In this document: positions 1 through 8,862 of the stretch, piece after piece
How the letters are laid out: every line of letters begins with the position of its first letter
Numbering within the stretch: the stretch's first letter is position 1
Assembly (NCBI GenBank): GCA_030998015.1
Contig: JARWMV010000141.1
Coordinates: forward strand, 1-35,630
Reading direction: 5' to 3'
From: Ceratorhiza oryzae-sativae
Taxonomy: Eukaryota; Basidiomycota; Agaricomycetes; Cantharellales; Ceratobasidiaceae
Length of the DNA: 35,630 bases
The notes under the pieces: model-generated
Seen by the model: only the letters and a program-made list of their open reading frames with translations
Told to the model about the DNA's origin: nothing
The model's database searches: none
Position numbers and translations under genes: made by a program

Positions 1-72
1 GGTAATGGCACTCCCAATACGCTGGCCCGTAGGGCGTGCCTTACAGGCTTGGTAACGCATTGGGAGGCCGTT
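1..72 (-). repeat. Family C GC hairpin (outermost part of left arm)
   Basis: Reverse complement of the family C hairpin also present at 12287-12346 and 35470-35528. The stem ends in cctcccaat/attgggagg. The partner family B hairpin that normally follows would lie before base 1, so the window starts inside a B+C composite. Confidence 0.9.
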
Positions 73-243
73 GAATAGGGGATCATATTAGGTACTTGGA
101 TTTAATCTTAGTTACGAGGCTAACTTCTACTAAAAGTTTTTTTCTTGCTTTCACTGTCGTAGCATGTATTAATGTAAGCCACGACAGGGGCAGCCCCTGA
201 GTAGCTGGTGGAATAAATCGTAGGATTAGAACAGAGTTTAATC

Positions 244-530
244 ACCCTCGAGAATCGATGTAGATTTGCCTTCGCAAATCATTCGATTCTCGGCGAGGTA
301 TTGCGAGGTACCCTGGAACTTTAAGTTCCAGGGTACCTCGGAATCAGACGCCGGCCGCGCTGGGGACGCCCGAAATGCACCTTTACGGTGGTTTTGGGCC
401 CTAGTGCCCCCCCAAGTGGGGGGTCAATGGCGCCACAAGTTTTGTGGCGCGCATTGCAATCATTGGGGGTCCATTTCCATCCATTATGGGAAAGGGTCGA
501 CGGTAATATTAGCTGTCTTTAAAAACCATT
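244..530. repeat. Cluster of GC hairpins upstream of nad2 (left arm)
   Basis: Holds a family H hairpin (ctcgagaatcgatgtagatt with a complementary return, about 247-297), a family E hairpin (ggtaccctggaac/gttccagggtacc, about 307-340), a cccccc/gggggg stem and the ggcgccacaag/ttgtggcgc hairpin, ending in gggtcgacgg. The same string recurs at 11840-12110, 27600-27765 and 30296-30490. Small open frames across it follow from the repeats and are not genes. Confidence 0.85.
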
Positions 531-550
531 TAAAATAAGAACAATCAAAC

Positions 551-712
551 CTTCAACCCCTCCCCACCCAGCCACAATGATTGAGTGTGGCTGTTACCTG
601 ACCAATCTCTTTACCTCTACGGAATGGATGGCTAGGCTATCCCGCCACAGGTAGCAACCCTATACAGCCTGTGTCGGTGTCTCCTGAGAGACTGCCAGTG
701 CGAGCCTTTTAT
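551..712. other. Unassigned structured segment upstream of nad2 (left arm)
   Basis: About 160 bases of moderate GC with local hairpins such as agccacaatgattgagtgtggct. It is unlike the GC repeat families and occurs only here and in the mirror copy at 11640-11805. It is not a tRNA and I could not match it to rRNA or RNase P RNA signatures. It may be a structured RNA or an intron remnant. Confidence 0.4.
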
Positions 713-724
713 TTTAGTCGATCA

Positions 725-818
725 TAACCCCAAATTGGGGGTGTAGATTTGCCTGCGCAAATCACCCCCAATTTAGGAGTCCTCAGCGCTTAGGCCGCGC
801 CTAAAGGCGCGATCAGAG
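725..818 (+). repeat. Family G GC hairpin element (left arm)
   Basis: Two joined hairpins: ccccaaattgggggtgtaga with a complementary return, then cagcgcttaggccgcgcc with its return, ending in gagagttgga. Other copies are at 11540-11632, 16705-16802, 18424-18520 and 24580-24678, and a partial one at 19273-19310. Confidence 0.9.
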
Positions 819-864
819 AGTTGGAATTAGTTATGATTTCTAGGCTTGGTAATCTCGACGGTTA

Positions 865-1517
865 ATGCTTTTTGCTTGTATTCTAACTTATATAATAGCC
901 ATTGCGCTACCTTCTCTTCGAATATCTCCTTTATTATTAAATCGAATAGCATCTATAGCTTTATTTTATGCCGCGGCATTGTCATTTAATGTCGTTTATA
1001 TTCAGTCAATTGGATCTGGTGTAGGTATCTTTAGTGGTCTATTCCATGTGACTTTAATAAGTCAAAGCATCGAAATATTATTTTATATACTCGGTGCTAT
1101 AATTCTTATGCCCTGGTCACCTTCTGAACCATCTCAAATTAAAGAGTATTCTTTAGTGATATTGTTTACTGTTTTAGGGGTTCTTTACTAATTTCCAGTG
1201 GTGATCTTATTTCAATGTATTTAAGTATTGAATTGCAATCTTTTGCTGTTTATGTTTTAGCAAGTATCTATAGAGACTCCGAATCAGCTACTTCAGCCGG
1301 ATTAAAATATTTTTACTTGGTGGTTTATCATCATGTTTAATTTTATTAGGGAGCGGTCTAATTTATACTTACACAGGTTTAACTAACTTAGAAAATATTT
1401 TTACTTTAATTTCTGTATCTGAAGGACACAACTTAGTACAAGGTATTGTATTAGGTTTAGTATTAACAGGTGTTGGATTCTTATTTAAAGTTGCTGCTGC
1501 ACCATTCCATAACTGGT
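865..1517 (+). pseudogene. nad2: nad2 exon 1, left-arm copy with frameshifts
   Basis: Same coding sequence as the intact exon at 10835-11489 (N-terminal half of NADH dehydrogenase subunit 2, a proton-pumping membrane subunit of complex I). The frame breaks near 1178, where a G run has four instead of five bases, and near 1310, where a T run has five instead of six. Both lesions are homopolymer contractions, as expected of uncorrected long-read errors, so the locus may be intact in the organism. The start codon and membrane segments are otherwise the same as in the right arm. Confidence 0.85.
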
Positions 1518-1714
1518 CTTAAGGCCCTCTGGTCGACAGAGAAATTTTACTATATGCTGGAAGTACTCCAATCAGTTTACCACTTACTTGGAGTTAATCA
1601 GCAGGGCTGCAATAATTTAGCGTCCCTCAGAGACTTCACGTAAAAAATTTATGTAAATAAATTAAGATAAAGTCCACCTATGTTCGAAAAATAATCAAGG
1701 GGAGTATTTAACTC

Positions 1715-1910
1715 TCACTCGAGAATGCATGTAGATTTGGCGTCCCATCAATGGGACACCAAATCATGCACTCTCGGCCGCGCCGGCCGCGCTGGGACGC
1801 CCGAAATGCGCTTTATACCTCCAAAACCACCCCCAAACAATGCAGCGTAGCTGCACATGTTTGGAGGTGTTTTTGGAAACCATTCGGGCGGTCCCAACGC
1901 GACGGTATGT
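1715..1910. repeat. GC hairpin cluster in nad2 intron 1 (left arm)
   Basis: Family H variant (actcgagaatgcatgtagat with a complementary return and an inner ggcgtcccat/atgggac stem), then a gccggc-rich stretch and a family B hairpin (cccccaaacaatgcagcgta, about 1831-1875). Mirror at 10440-10640. Confidence 0.85.
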
Positions 1911-2544
1911 AATAGAAAATTGTTAGTCTAAGTAATAACCACAAATTTTAGGGTGCCCAAAATGACTAAAAGAGATGGTAACATCAATTTTTAGTAGTCT
2001 AATTCGGTCAACCTTGTCTGCAAGGTAGCTAATCGAATCCCTCCAAGATTTGTTTCTTGTTCTTTTCTCTCTTGGTACTTTGAAAAGTGCCAAATTTAAA
2101 TATAAATAAAAATTTATTTTGTTTTGTCTTAAGGCAAAGAATTATTACTTAAACAATTTCCAATTATGTTACAATTATTATTAATACTCCATTTTATTGG
2201 ATTAGTGGTGATTTATATTCTGTTAATTGATTTCAATTTTAGTGTCTTTAGTGAGCTATTTAATGAAATTACAATGTATCAGCTTTTACTTTCTTCTATG
2301 CTGCCAATCAAACCACGAAGATTGACTAAGAAAGAACAAGAAGCTTTTCACTTCCTAGTGATATGAAAGAAATTCTTGTTGGTTTACTTCTGGGAGATCT
2401 TCTTGGCCGATTCCGGTACGGAAAGCCAGATTTGTTTTTAAACAAGGTCTTGTTCATGAAGCTTATCTTCTTCATTTGTACGATTTATTCGAAAGCTATT
2501 GCCCAAGCGCCCCTAAAATTGCTAAAAGCTTACCTTACCGTCGC

Positions 2545-2992
2545 GCTGGGACGCCCGAATGGATGCCCGTAGACCCCCAATGATGCAATTAGGGGCCACT
2601 TAAAATAGCAAAGCTATTTTAGAGGCCCCGTAATTGCTTCATTTGGGGGTGGATGCCCCCCAAACAATGCAGCGTAGCTGCACATGTTTGGGGGGCACTA
2701 GGGCTGCGCCCCGTGGGTGTGGTTATCGAGGCCGCGAAGCGGCGAGCGCGCGCACGCCAGGGCCGCCTTGGCTTCCCCCCCATCACAGGTGGGAGGGTAT
2801 TCACCCTTCCCACCTGTGACGGGGGGGGAAGCCAAGGCGTTCGCAGGCGTGCACGGGTCACCTTTTCGGGCGTCCCAGCGCGGCCGGCGTCTGATTCCGA
2901 GGTACCCTGGAACTTAAAGTTCCAGGGTACCTCGCAATACCTCGCCGAGAATCGATGATTTGCGAAGGCAAATCTACATCGATTCTCGAGGG
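2545..2992. repeat. Large GC element cluster inside the HE frame (left arm)
   Basis: Contains family B (about 2655-2697), a family D-type segment (cacgccagggccgcc... gttcgcaggcgtgcacgggt, about 2752-2860), family E (about 2898-2935) and family H (about 2943-2990). It separates the codons for the first LAGLIDADG half from those for ...KTGKIYSS. Mirror at 9355-9812. Confidence 0.85.
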
Positions 2993-3129
2993 TTATAAAA
3001 CTGGTAAAATATATAGTTCTATCCTTTTTAGCACATATACGTTGCCTTGCTTTAACGAGTTATATGGGTTATTTTATATATCAAACAAAAAGGTAGTTCC
3101 TAGCACTATAGGGGAATTATTGACACCTT

Positions 3130-3238
3130 TGACCCCCCAAACTGATGCAGCATGCTGCATTGTTTGGGGGGGGTAAAGGCTCTCCCAATACGTTGGCCCG
3201 TAGGGCGTGCCTTACAGGCTTGGTAACGCATTGGGAGG
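3130..3238 (+). repeat. B+C composite inserted in HE codons (left arm)
   Basis: A family B hairpin then a family C hairpin, flanked by direct repeats CCTTTG at 3126-3131 and 3239-3244 (a target duplication of two codons, Pro-Leu). The HE protein runs ...GELLTP before and LALAY after. The same composite sits at the same codons in the HE at 16990-17955. Confidence 0.9.
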
Positions 3239-3486
3239 CCTTTGGCTTTAGCTTACTGAATAGCTGATGACGGTAGCTGGAATAAATCTTGCAAATATAC
3301 CGTATTATGTACGGATTCTTTCTCATTAGCAGAAATTGAACTTTTAGTTGAAGGTTTAAATAATAAGTTTAATTTAAAATGCTACAAGTCAAGTCAAAAA
3401 ACAGGAGGAACTGTTTACAGAATTATAATTCCCGCTTATTCAATACCTGATTTACAGCCCGTAGGGCCCAAAACCACCGTAAAGGT

Positions 3487-3549
3487 AGTTTTTCCAAAAC
3501 CAAGTTTTTCCAAAACCAAGTTTTTCCAAAACCAAGTTTTTCCAAAACC
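3487..3549 (+). repeat. 16-nt tandem repeat, about four copies (left arm)
   Basis: Repeats of tttttccaaaaccaag directly before a family B hairpin in the C-terminal part of the intron 1 endonuclease. Mirror at 8798-8862. Confidence 0.9.
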
Positions 3550-3725
3550 ACCCCCAAACAATGCAGCGTAGCTGCACATGTTTGGGGGTGTTTTTGGAAA
3601 CTTATTAGCGCCGCACATGCCACCTATGATGCGACATAAAATAGGTTTGTAGATTAAAATTCATTATCTTTAACAACTAACCCCCTCTTTATTATTCACT
3701 GCATTAAATATTCGAACTTAGGATG

Positions 3726-4311
3726 CTCCTGACGTGTATAATGATGTACCTACAATAGTTACAACTTGGTTAACAGTTATGCCTAAAATTACTATTTTAA
3801 TTTTCTTATTAGATTTACAAAGTGGATCCATAATCGCAAGTTTACCTATAATTGAGGCATCAGTGCCTGCATTTATAACAGATTTAGGCGCCACACATGG
3901 TGCAGATTTCTATGTGTTTAAAAATTTACTATTAATATGTTCAGTTCTTTCACTAAACATAGGTACAGTTGTTGGGCTAGCTCAACATAAAATAAAAGAT
4001 TGTTAGCTTATAGTACTATCTCTCACGTAGGGTTCTTACTTCTATCTTTGGCTATAAACACAGAACAATCATTAGAATCATTTTTATTCTATCTTGTTCA
4101 ATATTCATTAACTAATGTTAATACATTCTTTATTTTATTAGCCTTTGGGTATGTTATATTTGGGGCTAAAGCTCAAGATAAAAATAAATCAAATACTGTA
4201 AATTTACAAAATACCTCAGACATTGAGCTAATTTCGGATCTTAAAGGACAATTTTTCAACCAACCTGTGTTAAGTTTAAGTTTTGCCGTCTGCTTGTTTT
4301 CCATGGCTGGT
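3726..4311 (+). pseudogene. nad2: nad2 exon 2, left-arm copy with a frameshift
   Basis: Middle part of nad2, beginning [10 protein letters not shown] and ending ..CLFSMAG. Compared with the right arm there is one substitution near 3957 and a missing T near 3993 that splits the frame. The 5' splice site of the next intron follows the final GGT. The frame then continues into a GIY-YIG endonuclease gene. Confidence 0.85.
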
Positions 4312-4962
4312 AACAATTTAGTCATACCAGAAGAGATTCTAATTGCTGCGATTATTCCAGTAAGAATCTATTCTGATTCTCAGTCATCGAGAAAAGAAAT
4401 TTTAGCCGAAAATAAAGGGAAAATGGGAATTTATCGATGGGTTAACAATATTAATGGTAATTCTTATATTGGTTCAAGTATGAAATTGGATCGAAGAATG
4501 TTAAACTATTATCACCCATCTAACTTAAAAAAAACAAATACGATTATCGCCAAAGCCCTTCTAAAATATGGTCACTCTAATTTTTCATTAGAAATTTTAG
4601 AGTATATAATTTTTGACGATTCTTTATCTATTAAAGATAATAGTAAATTGCTCCTTATGAGAGAGCAACATTACATGGATTCATTAGTTCCGGAATATCC
4701 GCCGGCGTTAGAGGGAATCCTAAAGATTCCCTCGTAGAAAATGACGACCGTTCGTCATTTTCAGCCGGCGGCTAAATATCGATATTATGCCGCGCACTAG
4801 CAATCGCAAACGGTTGCGATTGCTCACGTTGGTTGGTGGGACAAGTCCCACCAGCAACTAACGCGCGCGGAGATACTATTTTAAAATATGCTCGTTCAAA
4901 TGCTGTATTTAAAAATAAATATATTCTATCACTTCAAGAATTGCCTGCTCCGCACCCGTAAA
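4312..4962 (+). pseudogene. GIY-YIG homing endonuclease, left-arm copy, internally deleted
   Basis: In frame with nad2 exon 2. The GIY motif ([18 protein letters not shown], from about 4425) and following catalytic-domain residues are present, up to ..DSLVPEY. A 172-nt family A element (4699-4870) follows, and then codons for ILKYARSNAV. Compared with the right arm, the NUMOD3 and most of the NUMOD1 DNA-binding region is missing, as expected from recombination between two family A copies. Confidence 0.8.
4699..4870 (+). repeat. Family A element, full 172-nt copy 1
   Basis: Begins ccgccggcgttagaggg and ends aactaacgcgcgcgg. Inner hairpins: agggaatc/gattccct, aaaatgacga/tcgtcatttt, gcaatcgcaa/ttgcgattgc and ggtgggac/gtcccacc. 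Sits in the GIY-YIG frame after GAATAT. Confidence 0.95.
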
Positions 4963-4974
4963 TTCCTGATCAAT

Positions 4975-5069
4975 TAACGTCTTGAATAACGGATATAATG
5001 AATCCCCGAAATATATAACCCAGGAACAATCCCTCCCGTTTTGCTATTTGTCTTTTCTCTATGGCTGGT
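4975..5069 (+). pseudogene. Duplicated, degraded end of nad2 exon 2
   Basis: Bases 5040-5069 encode FAICLFSMAG, a divergent second copy of the last codons of nad2 exon 2 ([10 protein letters not shown], ending at 4311). Upstream another frame reads YITQEQ, as in nad2 proteins, so a frameshift separates the parts. The copy ends in the same GGCTGGT splice-site sequence and is followed by its own P1-like helix (ggctgg/ccagct). Mirror at 6493-6590. Confidence 0.6.
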
Positions 5070-5410
5070 AAGATGTGGTATGCCAGCTGCAATAGTTAAA
5101 GCTCTTCACAACTCTTCTCCCGTGATGTTAAATCCCGGCAGGGCCACTAAAGTCCTACTTTAAATCGCCTACCTAATTGATTCGGCGCTTGTACAGGCTT
5201 ATTGAGAGTTTGTTAGTTCCAGATTATTGCTTTAAAATATCATTCTATGGCGAGAAAGTCTGTTAAATCTAAGTTACAATTTTGTTAATCGTAAAAACAC
5301 TTAGAATTGGATCACTCGCAAGATTTGTAATTATTGACATAATAAAATCTTCAGAGACTTTACATGGTACATTTTATCAAAAATGAAGACAAAGTCCATT
5401 TATCTAACTA
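5070..5410 (+). other. Group I intron core after the duplicated nad2 exon end (left arm)
   Basis: A P1-like hairpin at the start, then an R-like motif cttcagagactttacatgg (about 5350-5368) and an S-like motif aagacaaagtccat (about 5385-5398) that can form P7. Closely similar in these motifs to the core of nad2 intron 1. Mirror at about 6165-6492. Confidence 0.65.
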
Positions 5411-5466
5411 ACTATTTCTCCCAGCGAGTAAATTTCTGGATATATGATCAACCCAGAATCCCATAA

Positions 5467-5652
5467 TTTAATCCTTTATCTCTAATTCCTATATCAAATT
5501 TAAATAAACAAAATTATTCTATTCATAATAGCAACCATTTAGGCTCATACCTAGCTGGACTCATTGAAGGCGATGGCTCCATTTATACCCCCTTAAATGC
5601 TGTTGACTCTAAAGCTACTAAAAATGTGCCTTACATTGAAATAGCTTTTGAC
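5467..5652 (+). CDS. LAGLIDADG endonuclease, N-terminal fragment (left arm)
   Basis: Open from just after a TAA at 5464. The motif YLAGLIEGDGSI lies at about 5548-5583, followed by residues up to VPYIEIAFD. The gene then enters the GC-rich centre of the palindrome and its remainder is not in the window. A homing endonuclease of this type cuts intronless alleles so that its intron spreads; here only about 60 codons survive, with no usable start codon identified. Confidence 0.8.
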
Positions 5653-5913
5653 CCGTGCACGCCTGCGAACGCCCTGGCTTAAGCCAAGCAAGCTTGGCTC
5701 ATATTGACCTTAAGGTCAATAATCAAGCCAAGGCGGCCCTGGCGTGCGCGCGGCGTCTGATTCCGAGGTACCCTGGAACTTTAAGTTCCAGGGTACCTCG
5801 GAATCAGACGCCGCGCGCACGCCAGGGCCGCCTTGGCTTGATTATTGACCTTAAGGTCAATATGAGCCAAGCTTGCTTGGCTTAAGCCAGGGCGTTCGCA
5901 GGCGTGCACGGGT
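5651..5913. repeat. Family D/E element at the palindrome centre
   Basis: acccgtgcacgcctgcgaac, then a stem around ttgaccttaaggtcaa, a cacgccagggccgcc stem, and the family E hairpin whose apex T5782 is the centre. The whole 263 nt is self-complementary. It interrupts the LAGLIDADG frame on both sides. Confidence 0.95.
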
Positions 5914-6097
5914 CAAAAGCTATTTCAATGTAAGGCACATTTTTAGTAGCTTTAGAGTCAACAGCATTTAAGGGGGATAAATGGAGCCATCGCCTTCAAT
6001 GAGTCCAGCTAGGTATGAGCCTAAATGGTTGCTATTATGAATAGAATAATTTTGTTTATTTAAATTTGATATAGGAATTAGAGATAAAAGGATTAAA
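5912..6097 (-). CDS. LAGLIDADG endonuclease, N-terminal fragment (right arm)
   Basis: Mirror of 5467-5652 with the same YLAGLIEGDGSI motif and the same truncation by the central GC element. There is no unique sequence between the two copies, so the rest of this gene and the nad2 3' exon must lie elsewhere or are lost. Confidence 0.75.
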
Positions 6098-6164
6098 TTA
6101 TGGGATTCTGGGTTGATCATATATCCAGAAATTTACTCGCTGGGAGAAATAGTTAGTTAGATAA

Positions 6165-6492
6165 ATGGACTTTGTCTTCATTTTTGATAAAATGTACCAT
6201 GTAAAGTCTCTGAAGATTTTATTATGTCAATAATTACAAATCTTGCGAGTGATCCAATTCTAAGTGTTTTTACGATTAACAAAATTGTAACTTAGATTTA
6301 ACAGACTTTCTCGCATAGAATGATATTTTAAAGCAATAATCTGGAACTAACAAACTCTCAATAAGCCTGTACAAGCGCCGAATCAATTAGGTAGGCGATA
6401 AAGTAGGACTTTAGTGGCCCTGCCGGGATTTAACATCACGGGAGAAGAGTTGTGAAGAGCTTTAACTATTGCAGCTGGCATACCACATCTTA
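6165..6492 (-). other. Group I intron core (right arm)
   Basis: Mirror of 5070-5410, with the same R-like and S-like motifs (complement near 6165-6215) and P1-like helix near 6470-6498. It sits between the duplicated nad2 exon end and the LAGLIDADG fragment. Confidence 0.6.
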
Positions 6493-6590
6493 CCAGCCAT
6501 AGAGAAAAGACAAATAGCAAAACGGGAGGGGATTGTTCCTGGGTTATATATTTCGGGGATTCATTATATCCGTTATTCAAGACGTTAATT
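6493..6590 (-). pseudogene. Duplicated, degraded end of nad2 exon 2 (right arm)
   Basis: Mirror of 4975-5069: FAICLFSMAG followed by a group I 5' splice-like sequence. The FAIC version differs from the FAVC version in the true exon at 8035-8621, so it is an older or foreign copy and not a simple tandem error. Confidence 0.6.
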
Positions 6591-6691
6591 GAATCAGGAA
6601 TTTACGGGTGCGGAGCAGGCAATTCTTGAAGTGATAGAATATATTTTTTTTAAATACAGCATTTGAACGAGCATATTTTAAAATAGTATCT

Positions 6692-6863
6692 CCGCGCGCG
6701 TTAGTTGCTGGTGGGACTTGTCCCACCAACCAACGTGAGCAATCGCAACCGTTTGCGATTGCTAGTGCGCGGCATAATATCGATATTTAGCCGCCGGCTG
6801 AAAATGACGAACGGTCGTCATTTTCTACGAGGGAATCTTTAGGATTCCCTCTAACGCCGGCGG
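6692..6863 (-). repeat. Family A element, copy 2
   Basis: Full 172-nt copy in the NUMOD1-like C-terminal part of the GIY-YIG gene. Together with copy 3 it brackets the module that is missing from the left arm. Confidence 0.95.
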
Positions 6864-7020
6864 ACTATTTAAATGTCTAGCTGCAACTCTTGAAGAAATA
6901 AAAGTTTGAATTAATATAAAATCAATAGAATATAAAAAAACAGTTTTACCATTGGCCCTTTGAGAAGCATCTGCTACTAATTTTCGTCGGTCTTCTGTCC
7001 AACTGGCACTGATTTTTGCA

Positions 7021-7129
7021 ATGACCTCCCAATGCGTTACCAAGCCTGTAAGGCCAACGTATTGGGAGGGCCATTACCCCCCCAAACAATGCAGCATAGC
7101 TGCATCAGTTTGGGGGTCAATTGTTTCAA
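7021..7129 (+). repeat. C+B composite between NUMOD segments
   Basis: Family C stem cctcccaat/attgggagg followed by family B. The spacer reads gccatta, complementary to the adjacent host sequence aatg. The host flank after B is tcaattg. It separates ..LALETI from AKISASW. Confidence 0.9.
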
Positions 7130-7310
7130 GAGCGAGTTTCGTACCTGTTCTTGCCTCTCTAATTTTATCTTTAGCCTCTTCAGAGTGTTTAAATTCTAAG
7201 GGATTCCCAAAGTTGGGGTGGCTAGAACCTTTTTTACTTTCACTCATTTTTTCAATAGCTTCAGTTGAGTGTTTGTAACCTGAAAGGTTACCTGCTGTTT
7301 TAAGAATATT

Positions 7311-7475
7311 ACCCGTGCACGCCTGCGAACGCCTTGGCTTGCCAAGGCGGCCCTGGCGTGCGCGCGGCTCGCCGCGAACGCGGCCTCGTTAACAATGCCC
7401 ACGGGTCGTTGACCCTCCGCTTTAGCGGCTGAAATCTTGGGTTACACCTAAGATTTTAGCCGATAGAGCGGGGGC
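7311..7475 (+). repeat. Family D element in the GIY-YIG gene
   Basis: acccgtgcacgcctgcgaac, a ccttggc/gccaagg stem, cgcgcggctcgccgcg, then ggctgaaatcttgggttaca with a complementary return, ending agagcggggg. Directly joined to family A copy 3, forming a D+A unit as at 12467, 13673, 18797 and 25357. Confidence 0.9.
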
Positions 7476-7647
7476 CCGCGCGCGTTAGTTGCTGGTGGGA
7501 CTTGTCCCACCAACCAACGTGAGCAATCGCAACCGTTTGCGATTGCTAGTGCGCGGCATAATATCGATATTTAGCCGCCGGCTGAAAATGACGAACGGTC
7601 GTCATTTTCTACGAGGGAATCTTTAGGATTCCCTCTAACGCCGGCGG
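7476..7647 (-). repeat. Family A element, copy 3
   Basis: Full 172 nt. The host gene reads GAATAT before it and AATATTCTT after the D+A pair. This is the partner of copy 2 in the inferred deletion of the left arm. Confidence 0.95.
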
Positions 7648-8034
7648 ATATTCCGGAACTAATGAATCCATGTAATGTTGCTCTCTCATAAGGAGCAATT
7701 TACTATTATCTTTAATAGATAAAGAATCGTCAAAAATTATATACTCTAAAATTTCTAATGAAAAATTAGAGTGACCATATTTTAGAAGGGCTTTGGCGAT
7801 AATCGTATTTGTTTTTTTTAAGTTAGATGGGTGATAATAGTTTAACATTCTTCGATCCAATTTCATACTTGAACCAATATAAGAATTACCATTAATATTG
7901 TTAACCCATCGATAAATTCCCATTTTCCCTTTATTTTCGGCTAAAATTTCTTTTCTCGATGACTGAGAATCAGAATAGATTCTTACTGGAATAATCGCAG
8001 CAATTAGAATCTCTTCTGGTATGACTAAATTGTT

Positions 8035-8621
8035 ACCAGCCATGGAAAACAAGCAGACGGCAAAACTTAAACTTAACACAGGTTGGTTGAAAAATTGTCC
8101 TTTAAGATCCGAAATTAGCTCAATGTCTGAGGTATTTTGTAAATTTACAGTATTTGATTTATTTTTATCTTGAGCTTTAGCCCCAAATATAACATACCCA
8201 AAGGCTAATAAAATAAAGAATGTATTAACATTAGTTAATGAATATTGAACAAGATAGAATAAAAATGATTCTAATGATTGTTCTGTGTTTATAGCCAAAG
8301 ATAGAAGTAAGAACCCTACGTGAGAGATAGTACTATAAGCTAACAATCTTTTAATTTTATGTTGAGCTAGCCCAACAACTGTACCTATGATTAGTGAAAG
8401 AACTGAACATATTAATAGTAAATTTTTAAACACATAGAAATCTGCACCATGTGTGGCGCCTAAATCTGTTATAAATGCAGGCACTGATGCCTCAATTATA
8501 GGTAAACTTGCGATTATGGATCCACTTTGTAAATCTAATAAGAAAATTAAAATAGTAATTTTAGGCATAACTGTTAACCAAGTTGTAACTATTGTAGGTA
8601 CATCATTATACACGTCAGGAG
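8035..8621 (-). CDS. nad2: nad2 exon 2 (intact frame, right arm)
   Basis: Encodes the middle of NADH dehydrogenase subunit 2: [20 protein letters not shown], several membrane helices, a loop with [13 protein letters not shown], and the conserved ..CLFSMAG end. With exon 1 (655 nt) it totals 1242 nt, exactly 414 codons. The exon begins after an intron-final G and ends in GGT, matching group I rules. The family-conserved sequence after FSMAG (usually IPPLxGF) is not found in the window, so at least one 3' exon is missing. The frame continues without a stop into the GIY-YIG gene, the usual arrangement for an intron ORF fused to its upstream exon. Confidence 0.93.
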
Positions 8622-8797
8622 CATCCTAAGTTCGAATATTTAATGCAGTGAATAATAAAGAGGGGGTTAGTTGTTAAAGATAATGAATTTTAATCTACAA
8701 ACCTATTTTATGTCGCATCATAGGTGGCATGTGCGGCGCTAATAAGTTTCCAAAAACACCCCCAAACATGTGCAGCTACGCTGCATTGTTTGGGGGT

Positions 8798-8862
8798 GGT
8801 TTTGGAAAAACTTGGTTTTGGAAAAACTTGGTTTTGGAAAAACTTGGTTTTGGAAAAACTAC
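8798..8862 (-). repeat. 16-nt tandem repeat, about four copies (right arm)
   Basis: Units cttggttttggaaaaa next to a family B hairpin in the C-terminal region of the endonuclease gene. Mirror of 3487-3549. Confidence 0.9.

Larger units (their letters stand above)
2166..3652 (+). pseudogene. LAGLIDADG homing endonuclease of nad2 intron 1, left-arm copy
   Basis: Left-arm counterpart of the gene at 8695-10185. It has extra single-base deletions in homopolymers (a T run near 2348, a G run near 2420), so its first segment is split between frames, and it carries the same GC insertions at about 2535-2992, 3132-3238 and 3460-3592. The C-terminal tail ending in HKIGL-stop (3650-3652) is still recognisable. 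Confidence 0.8.
1518..3725 (+). other. Group I intron 1 of nad2 (left-arm copy)
   Basis: Lies between a 5' exon ending in ...AACTGGT and a 3' exon starting CTCCTGAC; the intron's last base is G, as group I introns require. The core lies near the 5' end: an R-like motif cctcagagacttcacg (about 1626-1641) and an S-like motif aagataaagtccacc (about 1667-1681) can form P7. The rest is a LAGLIDADG gene invaded by GC elements. Mirror copy at 8622-10834. Confidence 0.8.
6600..8034 (-). pseudogene. GIY-YIG homing endonuclease with NUMOD3 and NUMOD1 parts, split by GC elements (right arm)
   Basis: Continues in frame from nad2 exon 2. Segments in order: GIY-YIG domain 8034-7648 ([18 protein letters not shown], later ..DSLVPEY); insert A+D 7647-7311; NUMOD3-type segment 7310-7130 (NILKTAGNLSG, FKHSEEAKDKIREARTG); insert C+B about 7129-7021; NUMOD1-type segment about 7020-6864 (AKISASWTEDRR, VFLYSIDF, AARHLNS); insert A 6863-6692; final codons TILKYARSNAV from 6691. 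Apart from the inserts the protein reads as one ordinary intron-encoded GIY-YIG enzyme, which would nick its target through the GIY domain and bind DNA through the NUMOD repeats. As DNA it cannot be translated in one pass. Confidence 0.8.

Noticed and set aside
2619..2958. Several GC-rich open frames on both strands (also 9390-9735, 16389-16701, 28533-28770, 31718-32008)
   Set aside because: They lie wholly in GC hairpin elements, recur wherever the elements recur and show no coding signature.
3726..4737. Left-arm nad2-GIY-YIG frame as an independent second gene
   Set aside because: It is the mirror copy of 7609-8621 with a homopolymer-type frameshift, so it is reported as a broken copy.
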